This document shows positions 35,429 through 43,414 of a stretch of 60,597 nucleotides of DNA, piece by piece. Origin of the DNA: Tannerellaceae bacterium (GTDB lineage Bacteria; Bacteroidota; Bacteroidia; Bacteroidales; Tannerellaceae); NCBI GenBank assembly GCA_031280645.1, contig JAITGL010000048.1:1-60597 (forward strand). Reading direction: 5' to 3'. The notes beneath the pieces were generated by a model. It saw only the letters and a program-made list of their open reading frames with translations, had not been told where the DNA came from and made no database searches. A program made the position numbers and the translations under genes. Every line of letters begins with the position of its first letter. The stretch's first letter is position 1.

Positions 35429-37891
35429 ATGAACATATCTTATCACTGGCTTAAACAGTATCTTGATTTTGATCTCAGCCCCGAACAAACGGCGGCTGTT
35501 TTAACGTCGATAGGCCTCGAAACCAAAGGGGCCGAGGAAGTGCAACTTATAAAAGGCGGGCTCAACGGCCTTACAACAGGCCATGTTCTTACATGCGAAA
35601 AGCATCCCGGATCCGATCATTTACATATTACAACCGTCGACGTCGGCGGCGACGAGCCGTTGCAGATTGTTTGCGGAGCCCCAAACGTGGCGGCCGGGCA
35701 AAAGGTGATCGCGGCCCTTGTGGGAACAACGCTTTATAAGGGCGACGAATCGTTCGTTATAAAAAAGTCGAAAATACGGGGCGTAGAATCGTTCGGTATG
35801 ATTTGCGCCGAAGACGAAATCGGCGTTGGCAACAGTCATGAAGGCATAATCGTTTTGCCCGGCGATACCCCCACAGGCATCCCCGCCGCCGCCTATTATG
35901 GACTTGAGAGCGATTATGTGCTCGAGGTCGACATCACCCCCAACCGCGTCGACGCCACTTCGCACTACGGCGTGGCCCGCGACTTGGCGGCCCGATTGCG
36001 GCAAAGCAATACGCCGTGCGCGCTGAAGCTACCTTCGGTTGATCATTTCCGTATCGACCGCGCCGACGGAGGTATCGACATAAGAGTTGACAGCGCAGAG
36101 GCTTGCCCGCGGTATTCGGGCCTTACCATAAGGGGAGTAAGTGTGAAGGAAAGCCCCAAATGGATGCAAAACGCATTGACGGCGGTAGGGCTTCGCCCGA
36201 TAAATAATATAGTGGATATTACCAATTATGTGCTGCACGAGCTGGGCCGCCCCCTCCACGCCTTCGACGCCGACAAGGTGAAGGGCAACCTGATAGTAGT
36301 TGCCCCGGCCGCCGCCGGAACCAAGTTCGTTACCCTCGACGGCCTGGAGCGCACCCTTAGCGATCGCGACCTTATGATATGCAACGCCGAGGAGCCCATG
36401 TGTATCGGCGGCGTATTCGGCGGCTTGGATTCGGGAGTTACCGAGGGTACGACAAACGTGTTTCTCGAATCGGCCAATTTTGATCCTTCGTGGATCAGAG
36501 GGTCGGCCCGCCGGCATGGGCTGAATACCGACGCCTCGTTCCGCTTTGAGCGCGGGCTCGATCCGAACGGAACCATATACGCCCTGAAGCGGGCCGCATT
36601 GCTCATCAAGGAGCTTGCCGGCGGCGAGATTTGCGGCGAGATTCGCGACGCTTATCCCGTGGAGGCCGCTCCATGGGAAGTTAATGTAAGGTGGGATAAG
36701 ATTAATTCGCTTATCGGCAAGGATATTCCAGCTGCCGCAGTTCGCAGTATTCTTGATAGCTTGGAGATTGAGATTGCTGAAGAAACCCCCGACGGCCTCT
36801 CGCTCCGCGTGCCCGTTTACCGCTACGATGTGCGCCGGGATGTGGATATTGTTGAAGAAATCCTCAGGATATACGGATATAATAATGTTGAGCTGAGTGG
36901 GCAGGTGAGGTCGAGCCTGAGCTCCCCCACCGATGCCGACCGCAGCTATAAGGTGCGTAACATTATATCGGAACAGCTTTGCGGAGCCGGTTTCCGCGAG
37001 ATAATGAACAATTCGCTTTCCCGCGCCTCTTATTATGAGGATCTAACCACCTGGCCGGCTTCCCGCGCCGTAATCCTCCAAAACCCTTTGAGCGCCGAGC
37101 TTAACTGCATGCGTCAAACTCTGCTCTTTGGCGGCTTGGAAAGTATTTGCCGCAACGAGAAGCGCAAGCATCGCAACCTGCGCCTGTTTGAGTTCGGCAA
37201 CTGTTATGAATTTAATCCCCGCAGCTCGTCGGAAACAGGCAATGCGCTCGATTCGTTTGGCGAAGATTTCCGATTGGGATTATGGATTTGCGGCAATCGC
37301 GTGGAGAATCATTGGGCGCATCCCGAAGAGGAATCGTCGGTATACGAGCTCAAGGCTTACGCCATGAATGTGCTTGCCCGTCTCGGATTTAAGCGTTCGG
37401 CTATCGAGCTTGTTGCCTTTGAGAGCGATATTTACTCGGCCGGCCTCCAATTGCTGTCGGGCGGCGTTACGCTGGGCAGGCTGGGCGTTGTCGGGCAATC
37501 GCTACTGAAGGCAACCGGGATAGACGTAGAGGTATTCTACGCCGAACTGCTCTGGACAACCCTCATGGCCAAGGCTTCGCAACACTCCGTAACCTTTAGC
37601 GAGCTTCCCCGCTTCCATCTCGTACGACGCGACCTGGCCTTGCTGATCGACAAGCATATCAGCTTTGCCGAGATAGAGCGGATTGCTTTTGCCGGCGAAC
37701 GTAAGCGGCTCAAGGAGGTTGTTTTGTTCGACGTGTACGAGGGGGGTAATTTGCCCGAGGGGAAGAAGTCGTACGCCGTAAGCTTCTATCTTTCCGATCC
37801 CGACAAAACGATGACCGACGTGCAAATCGACGCCATCATGGGACGCATCAGGGATAATATAACGAAGGAAACCGGGGCGGAGCTTCGTTAA
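35429..37891 (+). CDS. pheT: Phenylalanyl-tRNA synthetase beta subunit
   Basis: 820 aa, full length. Order: EMAP/OB tRNA-binding domain (about 40-150), B3/4 domain (about 215-390, including DITNYVLHELGRPLHAFDADK), B5 (about 405-475), catalytic-like core domain (about 490-710) and C-terminal FDX anticodon-binding domain (SELPRFHLVRRDLALLIDK onward). It needs the PheS subunit to charge tRNA-Phe; pheS is not in this window, so the two subunits are unlinked here. Confidence 0.96.
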   Translation: MNISYHWLKQYLDFDLSPEQTAAVLTSIGLETKGAEEVQLIKGGLNGLTTGHVLTCEKHPGSDHLHITTVDVGGDEPLQIVCGAPNVAAGQKVIAALVGTTLYKGDESFVIKKSKIRGVESFGMICAEDEIGVGNSHEGIIVLPGDTPTGIPAAAYYGLESDYVLEVDITPNRVDATSHYGVARDLAARLRQSNTPCALKLPSVDHFRIDRADGGIDIRVDSAEACPRYSGLTIRGVSVKESPKWMQNALTAVGLRPINNIVDITNYVLHELGRPLHAFDADKVKGNLIVVAPAAAGTKFVTLDGLERTLSDRDLMICNAEEPMCIGGVFGGLDSGVTEGTTNVFLESANFDPSWIRGSARRHGLNTDASFRFERGLDPNGTIYALKRAALLIKELAGGEICGEIRDAYPVEAAPWEVNVRWDKINSLIGKDIPAAAVRSILDSLEIEIAEETPDGLSLRVPVYRYDVRRDVDIVEEILRIYGYNNVELSGQVRSSLSSPTDADRSYKVRNIISEQLCGAGFREIMNNSLSRASYYEDLTTWPASRAVILQNPLSAELNCMRQTLLFGGLESICRNEKRKHRNLRLFEFGNCYEFNPRSSSETGNALDSFGEDFRLGLWICGNRVENHWAHPEEESSVYELKAYAMNVLARLGFKRSAIELVAFESDIYSAGLQLLSGGVTLGRLGVVGQSLLKATGIDVEVFYAELLWTTLMAKASQHSVTFSELPRFHLVRRDLALLIDKHISFAEIERIAFAGERKRLKEVVLFDVYEGGNLPEGKKSYAVSFYLSDPDKTMTDVQIDAIMGRIRDNITKETGAELR

Positions 37892-37930
37892 TGAAATCTT
37901 CAGAAATCAATTATTTAGATGGCAACCGGT

Positions 37931-38040
37931 AATTGCGAAAAGCAAACTTCAACAATCGAAGTCTGCTCTCGCAATTGCGTGAAAGCATCTCGACAATCGA
38001 AGTATGCTTAAGCGATTCACGGGGCATTTCTCGATAAATA
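37931..38040. repeat. Two tandem 41-bp hairpin units (possible third), array relic
   Basis: Hairpin 1 (37931-37976) has arms AATTGCGA/TCGCAATT and inner GCA-ACTTC/GAAGT-TGC. Hairpin 2 (37979-38020) has GTGAA/TTCAC and AGCAT/ATGCT. ACAATCGAAGT occurs in both, at 37952 and 37993, exactly 41 bp apart. A degraded third copy (GCATTTCTCGATAA) begins near 38024. The architecture matches arrays A and B. Position: after pheT and before the yebC promoter region; no U-tract follows. Confidence 0.7.
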
Positions 38041-38101
38041 ATCAAACTTTGTAAGTACAGAATTTAGAATCATACATTAATAATATTAAGTATAACAACC
38101 A

Positions 38102-38824
38102 ATGGGACGAGCATTTGAATATCGTAAAGCAAGAAAAATGAAGCGTTGGGGCAATATGGCAAGAGTGTTTACCAAGCTTGGGAAGGAGATCGCAATCGCT
38201 GTTAAAGCCAGCGGGCCGGACCCCGAAAGCAATCCGCGGCTTCGCATTTTATTTCAGCAGGCTAAAAAGGAGAATATGCCTAAAGAGAACGTTGAACGGG
38301 CTATTAAGAAAGCTACCTCCAAGGATTTTACCGACTACAAGGAGATGAACTACGAAGGCTACGGCCCTTACGGAATCGCCATATTCGTTGAAACTGCAAC
38401 CGACAATACCACCCGCACCGTTGCAAACGTTCGGAGCTACTTTAACAAGCACGGCGGATCGCTTGGAACAACCGGCAGCCTCGAGTTCCTGTTCGACCAT
38501 AAATGCGTATTCCATATCGTAAAAAAAGACGGCATGGAGCTCGAAGATCTTGAACTTGAACTCATCGACTACGGAGTAGATGAAATAGAAGAAGACGAAG
38601 GCGAGGTTATCCTCTACGGAGAGTTCGCACAAAATTCAGCTATCCAAAAGCATCTCGAAGAAAACGGATTTGAGATTAACAGCGCAGAGTTCGTTCGCAT
38701 CCCCAACGACGTTAAAGACGTTACCCCAGAACAGCGCGAGCAAATCGAAAAGCTTCTCGACAAGCTCGAAGAAGATGAAGACGTTCAGAACGTTTTCCAC
38801 AACATGAGCGAAGCCGCCGACTGA
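38102..38824 (+). CDS. YebC/PmpR family regulator
   Basis: 240 aa. The whole-protein TACO1/YebC fold is clear: MGRAFEYRKARKMKRWGNMARVFTKLGKEI, NPRLRILFQQAKKENMPKENVERAIKKA, YEGYGPYGIAIFVE, and the acidic C-terminus. It has no signal peptide. YebC proteins are described as transcription regulators and, more recently, as ribosome-associated factors aiding translation of proline-rich stretches. Its stop codon is directly followed by the folC ATG. A weak -7-like AAACTTTG precedes it at about 38044-38051. Confidence 0.93.
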   Translation: MGRAFEYRKARKMKRWGNMARVFTKLGKEIAIAVKASGPDPESNPRLRILFQQAKKENMPKENVERAIKKATSKDFTDYKEMNYEGYGPYGIAIFVETATDNTTRTVANVRSYFNKHGGSLGTTGSLEFLFDHKCVFHIVKKDGMELEDLELELIDYGVDEIEEDEGEVILYGEFAQNSAIQKHLEENGFEINSAEFVRIPNDVKDVTPEQREQIEKLLDKLEEDEDVQNVFHNMSEAAD

Positions 38825-40186
38825 ATGTCTTTAACCTACAACGATACCCTACAACGCCTCTACGCCTCCACAACGGTGTTTGAAACAGAAGGAGCTCCGG
38901 CATACAAGCCGGGGCTCGACGCCAGTCGCGACCTCGACCAACGGCTTGGCCACCCACACCGGTCGTATCAAACGATACACGTGGCCGGAACCAACGGCAA
39001 AGGATCCGTTTGCCACACCCTGGCAGCCATATTCCAACAGTCGGGATACCGAACCGGGCTGTACACATCGCCTCATCTTGTCGACTTTTGCGAGCGTATT
39101 CGAGTTGACGGCCAAACGATACGGGAAGAATTTGTTGTAGACTTTGCAGAGAAATACCATCCCGCCGACAAAACACCCAGATCCGTGTCATTCTTCGAGA
39201 TAACTACCGCCATGGCGCTTGCATATTTCCGCGAAATGAAGGTCGATATAGCCATAATCGAAACCGGACTCGGCGGCCGCCTTGATTGTACCAACATCAT
39301 CTCGCCAATACTAAGCATAATAACCAACATCTCGACCGATCATACCGACCTGCTGGGCGATTCGCTCGAAAAGATCGCAGCCGAAAAAGCCGGCATAATC
39401 AAGCCGAATACTCCGGTGGTGATCGGCAACGCGGAAACTGAGCCGGTAAAACAGGTATTTGTCGAGAAGGCAAGGCTGGAAGACGCGCCGATATTCTTTG
39501 CCGAAAAGATGCCGCTTACAAACCGCGTAAGCCGGAAGCGCGTTCCGGAATCCCACCTGCCCGTTTCATTCATCTACTCGAAAGATTACGGCAAGATTAT
39601 TCCCACGCTCAACGGGCTACATCAGGCCCGGAACGCGCGAACCGTGCTCGCCGCCCTCCGGGTTATGGAGGATATGAACATCCTGCGGGAAAAAAAACTC
39701 TGCATAAACCCCAAAGCCGTGCCCGAAGCCTTTGCCGGCGTAACGAAAATAACCGGATTGCGCGGCCGGTGGGAAGAAATACGCTACATGAATCGCGATA
39801 TAATTGTAGACATTGCACACAACGCCGGCGCATGGCAGTATATAGGACGCATGGCTTGCGAAATGATTGTGCCGTGTTTCCTCGACTTCGCCATCGTACT
39901 CGGCCTGTGCCGCGATAAAGACGTAGACGATATCATACAACATCTACCGAAAAACCTCAAATACTACTTTACATCCGCAAAAACCCCGCGAGCAATGCCC
40001 GCCCGGGAGCTCGCCTGCAAAGCCCAGGCCGCAGGTATCGAGGGTAAAGCATTCGCAACCGTCGACGAAGCTTTGCTCAGCGCGATTAAAGACGCCTGCG
40101 TCGACGGAGGAATACTCGTTAGCGGCAGCGCATACGTGGCAGGCGAAGCGCTATCGCTGCTCGATCGTTTGAGAAACAATACATGA
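38825..40186 (+). CDS. folC: Folylpolyglutamate synthase / dihydrofolate synthase FolC
   Basis: 453 aa. Mur ligase-like: P-loop HVAGTNGKGSVCHTLA (about 52-67), SPHLVDFCERI, ETGLGGRLDCTN (about 145-156), TNISTDHTDLLG, and the C-terminal domain with DIAHNAGAWQY. It adds glutamate to folates and probably also makes dihydrofolate. The gene starts at the base after the yebC stop. The MFS and ispE genes follow, so the four genes form a plus-strand operon. Confidence 0.93.
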   Translation: MSLTYNDTLQRLYASTTVFETEGAPAYKPGLDASRDLDQRLGHPHRSYQTIHVAGTNGKGSVCHTLAAIFQQSGYRTGLYTSPHLVDFCERIRVDGQTIREEFVVDFAEKYHPADKTPRSVSFFEITTAMALAYFREMKVDIAIIETGLGGRLDCTNIISPILSIITNISTDHTDLLGDSLEKIAAEKAGIIKPNTPVVIGNAETEPVKQVFVEKARLEDAPIFFAEKMPLTNRVSRKRVPESHLPVSFIYSKDYGKIIPTLNGLHQARNARTVLAALRVMEDMNILREKKLCINPKAVPEAFAGVTKITGLRGRWEEIRYMNRDIIVDIAHNAGAWQYIGRMACEMIVPCFLDFAIVLGLCRDKDVDDIIQHLPKNLKYYFTSAKTPRAMPARELACKAQAAGIEGKAFATVDEALLSAIKDACVDGGILVSGSAYVAGEALSLLDRLRNNT

Positions 40187-40215
40187 ACTTTAAATAACCC
40201 ACAATCTTTTACCCG

Positions 40216-41559
40216 ATGACACAACAACCGCTCGCACGATTAAGCGACTCAAAACTCGCACGATGGACGGCAATGCTCCTCGTTTCATTCACAATGATGT
40301 GCAGCTACTACATGTACGACGTTGTAGCCCCGCTCGAAGACATGCTAACCCGCGCCTTTGGCTGGACAACCGTTGAATATGGGCTGTTCAACAGCTCGTA
40401 TAGTTTCTTCAACGTATTCCTCTGCCTGCTGATACTCGGAGGAATATTCCTCGACAAGATGGGAATCCGCGTTACCGGAACAATATGCTGCCTGCTCATG
40501 ACCATAGGCGTGCTCATTAAAGCCATAGCCTTCTCCGAATGGCTCCCGGCCGACGGACATACGCGCACCTGGCTCGCAGCGCTGGGCTTTGCAGTGTTCG
40601 GAATGGGCGCCGAAACATCGTATGTTGCCATGAATAAAGTGATTGCAAAATGGTTCGCCGGCCATGAACTCGCCCTCGCCATGGGATTACAGGTAGCCCT
40701 TGCGCGAATAGGAACGGCCATAGCCCTCTCCGTAAGCCTGCCGGTGGCCGCGCGCTTCCAGACTGTGGCCGCGCCGGTATGGATAGGCGCCATGCTATTA
40801 ATAACAGGTTCGCTCTCGTTCTTCGTATACTGCGCGATGGACAGGAAAGAAGACGGCCGCCATAACCCCGCATCATCCGCCAACCCCGAAGAAACATTTA
40901 AAGTAAGCGACATCAAGGCCGTAATAAGCAACCAGGGTTTCCGGTTGATAGCCATCCTTTGCGTGCTGTTCTACTCAGGCGTCTTCCCCTTCCTGAAATA
41001 TGCCACGAAGCTTATGATATACAAATACGACGCCCCCGAAGCGCTGGCCGGAAGCATTCCCGCGCTGCTGCCGTTCGGAACCATAATCCTGACGCCGCTG
41101 TTCGGACGTGTGTTCGACTCTGCCGGTCGCGGCGCAACGCTTATGCTCATAGGGTCGACGCTTCTTACCGCCGTGCACCTGCTTTTTGCCATGCCATTCG
41201 GCAACGACTGGCGAGTGGCGATGGCAATAATGATACTGCTGGGAATATCCTTCTCGCTCGTGCCGTCGGCAATGTGGCCGGCCGTTGCACGAATCATACC
41301 GCAGCGACAACTCGGCACGGCTTACTCGCTCATATTCTATGTTCAGAACTGGGGATTGATGCTTGTGCCGGTCCTTATCGGATGGACAATCGACCGCTTT
41401 GCGCTCCGCCCCGGTCCATCTCCCTCATACGATTACACAATACCGATGCTTGTATTCGCCGGATTCGGACTTCTCTCGGTAATTACCGCATGGATGTTGA
41501 AGAAAGTCGACGCCCGCGAAGGATACGGACTTGAAAAGCCCAACATAAACCACTCATGA
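40216..41559 (+). CDS. MFS transporter (MFSD1-like)
   Basis: 447 aa, about twelve membrane helices in two halves. Helix 1 region MLLVSFTMMCSYYMYDVVAPL, the loop after helix 2 LDKMGIR, and a central charged loop (MDRKEDGRHNPASSANPEETFK) fit the major facilitator superfamily. Similarity to the MFSD1 dipeptide-transporter group is from memory; the substrate is unknown. ispE overlaps its stop by 4 nt (ATGA), indicating translational coupling. Confidence 0.85.
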   Translation: MTQQPLARLSDSKLARWTAMLLVSFTMMCSYYMYDVVAPLEDMLTRAFGWTTVEYGLFNSSYSFFNVFLCLLILGGIFLDKMGIRVTGTICCLLMTIGVLIKAIAFSEWLPADGHTRTWLAALGFAVFGMGAETSYVAMNKVIAKWFAGHELALAMGLQVALARIGTAIALSVSLPVAARFQTVAAPVWIGAMLLITGSLSFFVYCAMDRKEDGRHNPASSANPEETFKVSDIKAVISNQGFRLIAILCVLFYSGVFPFLKYATKLMIYKYDAPEALAGSIPALLPFGTIILTPLFGRVFDSAGRGATLMLIGSTLLTAVHLLFAMPFGNDWRVAMAIMILLGISFSLVPSAMWPAVARIIPQRQLGTAYSLIFYVQNWGLMLVPVLIGWTIDRFALRPGPSPSYDYTIPMLVFAGFGLLSVITAWMLKKVDAREGYGLEKPNINHS

Positions 41560-42362
41560 TAAGCTTCCCAAACGCAAAGATCAACCTTGGCCTGCACGTT
41601 GTTTCCCGCCTCGCTTCGGGGTATCATGCAATCGAAACCATATTTTACCCCATCCCCCTATGCGATGCGCTCGAGATAACCCCTTCCGACGCCTTCACCT
41701 TCCGTCCTTCGGGCTTGAAACTCGAAGGGCCGGAGGCCGACAACCTTGTTGTGCGCGCCATGAGGCAACTGTATCCAGGCGAGCCGCCCCCCATCGCCGT
41801 CCACCTCCATAAAGCCATTCCATGCGGAGCCGGGTTGGGAGGCGGATCTTCCAACGCCGCCTTCATGCTGCGCATGCTTAATGAAACGCAGGAGCTACAA
41901 TTATCGCTCGACGAACTGGAAAGTAAAGCCGCAACAATAGGAGCCGATTGCCCGTTCTTTGTTCGTAACCGCCCCGTATTCGCAACCGGCACGGGTAACA
42001 TATTCGCTCCCATCGAACTGTCGCTGGCCGGCATGCGCATAACATTGGTAAAGCCATCGTTCGGAGTATCCACTGCCGAGGCCTATGCAGGCATAATCCC
42101 CCGCGAACCATTATACAATATTCGCGAAATAATAGATACCCCCGTAAGCAAATGGCCTGCATTATTGCATAACGATTTTGAGGATACGGTGATAAAAAGC
42201 CATCCTCAAATCGGGAAAATCAAAGATGCGCTGTATAAAGAAGGCGCATTATACGCCTCAATGTCGGGCTCCGGCTCCGCTGTTTACGGGATATTCGACA
42301 AAGAAACCAGCCTTCGGCGGCGATTCCCCGACTGTTTCGTGTGGGAAGGCGAACTTTCCTGA
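41556..42362 (+). CDS. ispE: 4-diphosphocytidyl-2-C-methyl-D-erythritol kinase IspE
   Basis: 268 aa. GHMP kinase motifs: AKINLGLHVVSRLASGYH near the N-terminus, the ATP loop PCGAGLGGGSSNAAFML (about 90-106), and C-terminal MSGSGSAVYGIF. It phosphorylates CDP-ME in the MEP isoprenoid pathway. It is the last gene of the yebC-folC-MFS-ispE operon and converges on the DUF4180 gene with 88 nt between and no visible terminator. Confidence 0.95.
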   Translation: MISFPNAKINLGLHVVSRLASGYHAIETIFYPIPLCDALEITPSDAFTFRPSGLKLEGPEADNLVVRAMRQLYPGEPPPIAVHLHKAIPCGAGLGGGSSNAAFMLRMLNETQELQLSLDELESKAATIGADCPFFVRNRPVFATGTGNIFAPIELSLAGMRITLVKPSFGVSTAEAYAGIIPREPLYNIREIIDTPVSKWPALLHNDFEDTVIKSHPQIGKIKDALYKEGALYASMSGSGSAVYGIFDKETSLRRRFPDCFVWEGELS

Positions 42363-42450
42363 ACGATACGCCGTACATATCCGGTTACCCAAGCCTCCCC
42401 ACGCGCTTATAATCATACCTTCCGCGATCATTCCCATAGCAAGCGTTACC

Positions 42451-42792
42451 TCATTTGGCAAATATCCCCGCCGCTTCGCCGGCAGTATTTACAAAAAGTA
42501 TCCTCCCGCGCCGGTTACTTTCGCGTATAAAGTCGCGAAGAGCCTTACTTTCAACGCCGGAATAGTCGCCTGTAATGGCTAACCTTATATTATAATTTGA
42601 ACACATTTGCAATATTTCCCCGGCAACCCCGGTAGAAAGGTCGAAGAAACTGCCGGCAACGTTCTCCCTCCTTATAATAATAGCCGATGAATTATATGCA
42701 AACAAAAGGCCGGGCGCATCGTTTATGTCATTAATAAGTATATTATCGTCGACTGTTTCTACTATATTATCCGGATGATGTATTATTTCCAC
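42451..42792 (-). CDS. DUF4180 domain protein
   Basis: 113 aa, soluble. The family pattern is easily seen: ENVAGSFFDLSTGVAGEILQMCSNYNIRLAITGDYSG and KALRDFIRESNRRGRILFVN. No function is established for DUF4180. It is monocistronic with its own -7 box. A role as a small stress or nucleotide-binding protein would be guesswork. Confidence 0.85.
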   Translation of the reverse strand: MEIIHHPDNIVETVDDNILINDINDAPGLLFAYNSSAIIIRRENVAGSFFDLSTGVAGEILQMCSNYNIRLAITGDYSGVESKALRDFIRESNRRGRILFVNTAGEAAGIFAK

Positions 42793-42830
42793 TCTTTAAC
42801 TTTCCTGTATTATTCAATAAATATATATTG

Positions 42831-42838
42831 CAAATATA
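42831..42838 (-). promoter_or_regulatory. -7 promoter box for DUF4180 gene
   Basis: The minus strand reads TATATTTG, about 38 nt before the start codon, inside very AT-rich DNA. Confidence 0.6.
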
Positions 42839-42955
42839 AATAAAATACCCTGCATGTTTAAATATCGAGCGCTTGATTATCGAATAAAATACCATACATC
42901 AAGCGCAATATCCGTAAGATAATCGCCCACCCAAGCCATATTATCGCATAACATA

Positions 42956-43100
42956 CCAATATGGGCGCGCCACCTTTGCATATTCGCGCGCCATATTCAA
43001 AGGCGGCCGCGCCATATATGCAAGTGGGCGCGCCATGTTCGCAAGCGGGCGCGCCACATACGCAAGTGGGCGCGCCATATTCAAAGGTGGGCGCGCCACA
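42956..43100. repeat. Array D: seven 21-bp units with GGCGCGCC core
   Basis: GGCGCGCC or a one-base variant starts at 42964, 42985, 43006, 43027, 43048, 43069 and 43090, exactly 21 bp apart. The rest of the unit is CATATTCAAAGGTG or CATACGCAAGTGG-like. The GC-rich palindromes stand out in an otherwise AT-rich gap (42793-43300) between the divergent DUF4180 and histidine kinase genes, well away from both -7 boxes. The remainder of the gap (43101-43300) holds no gene. Confidence 0.95.
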
Positions 43101-43300
43101 TTAGTATATTATGCGCATAATATAGCAATAGTATGCGATGATTATACCTTTATGGCGCCTTAATATCCCATATATTATCAATCAAGGTGAGCAGTTCGCC
43201 GCGTGAAATATGCTGTTGGAATGTAAATACCAAACTGTTACAAGGAATATATTAATATGTATTATATTTAACCGTAGACGGTCGTTTAACAGGAAATATA

Positions 43301-43308
43301 TATCTTTG
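43301..43308 (+). promoter_or_regulatory. -7 promoter box for the hybrid kinase gene
   Basis: TATCTTTG; the leader to the ATG at 43415 would be about 100 nt. Confidence 0.55.
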
Positions 43309-43414
43309 CGTATAAGGGAATGATATCAATTGCTGAATATCGAGTTACTAAGGAAAGAAAACCGCATAATAACGACGCAAACAAACGGAGCATTTACATT
43401 TATAGAGATACATT

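Noticed and set aside
42956..43100. ParB/parS-like or oriC cluster at array D
   Set aside because: No DnaA-box clusters, parAB, dnaA or rpmH genes in the window, and the core does not match the known parS 16-mer.
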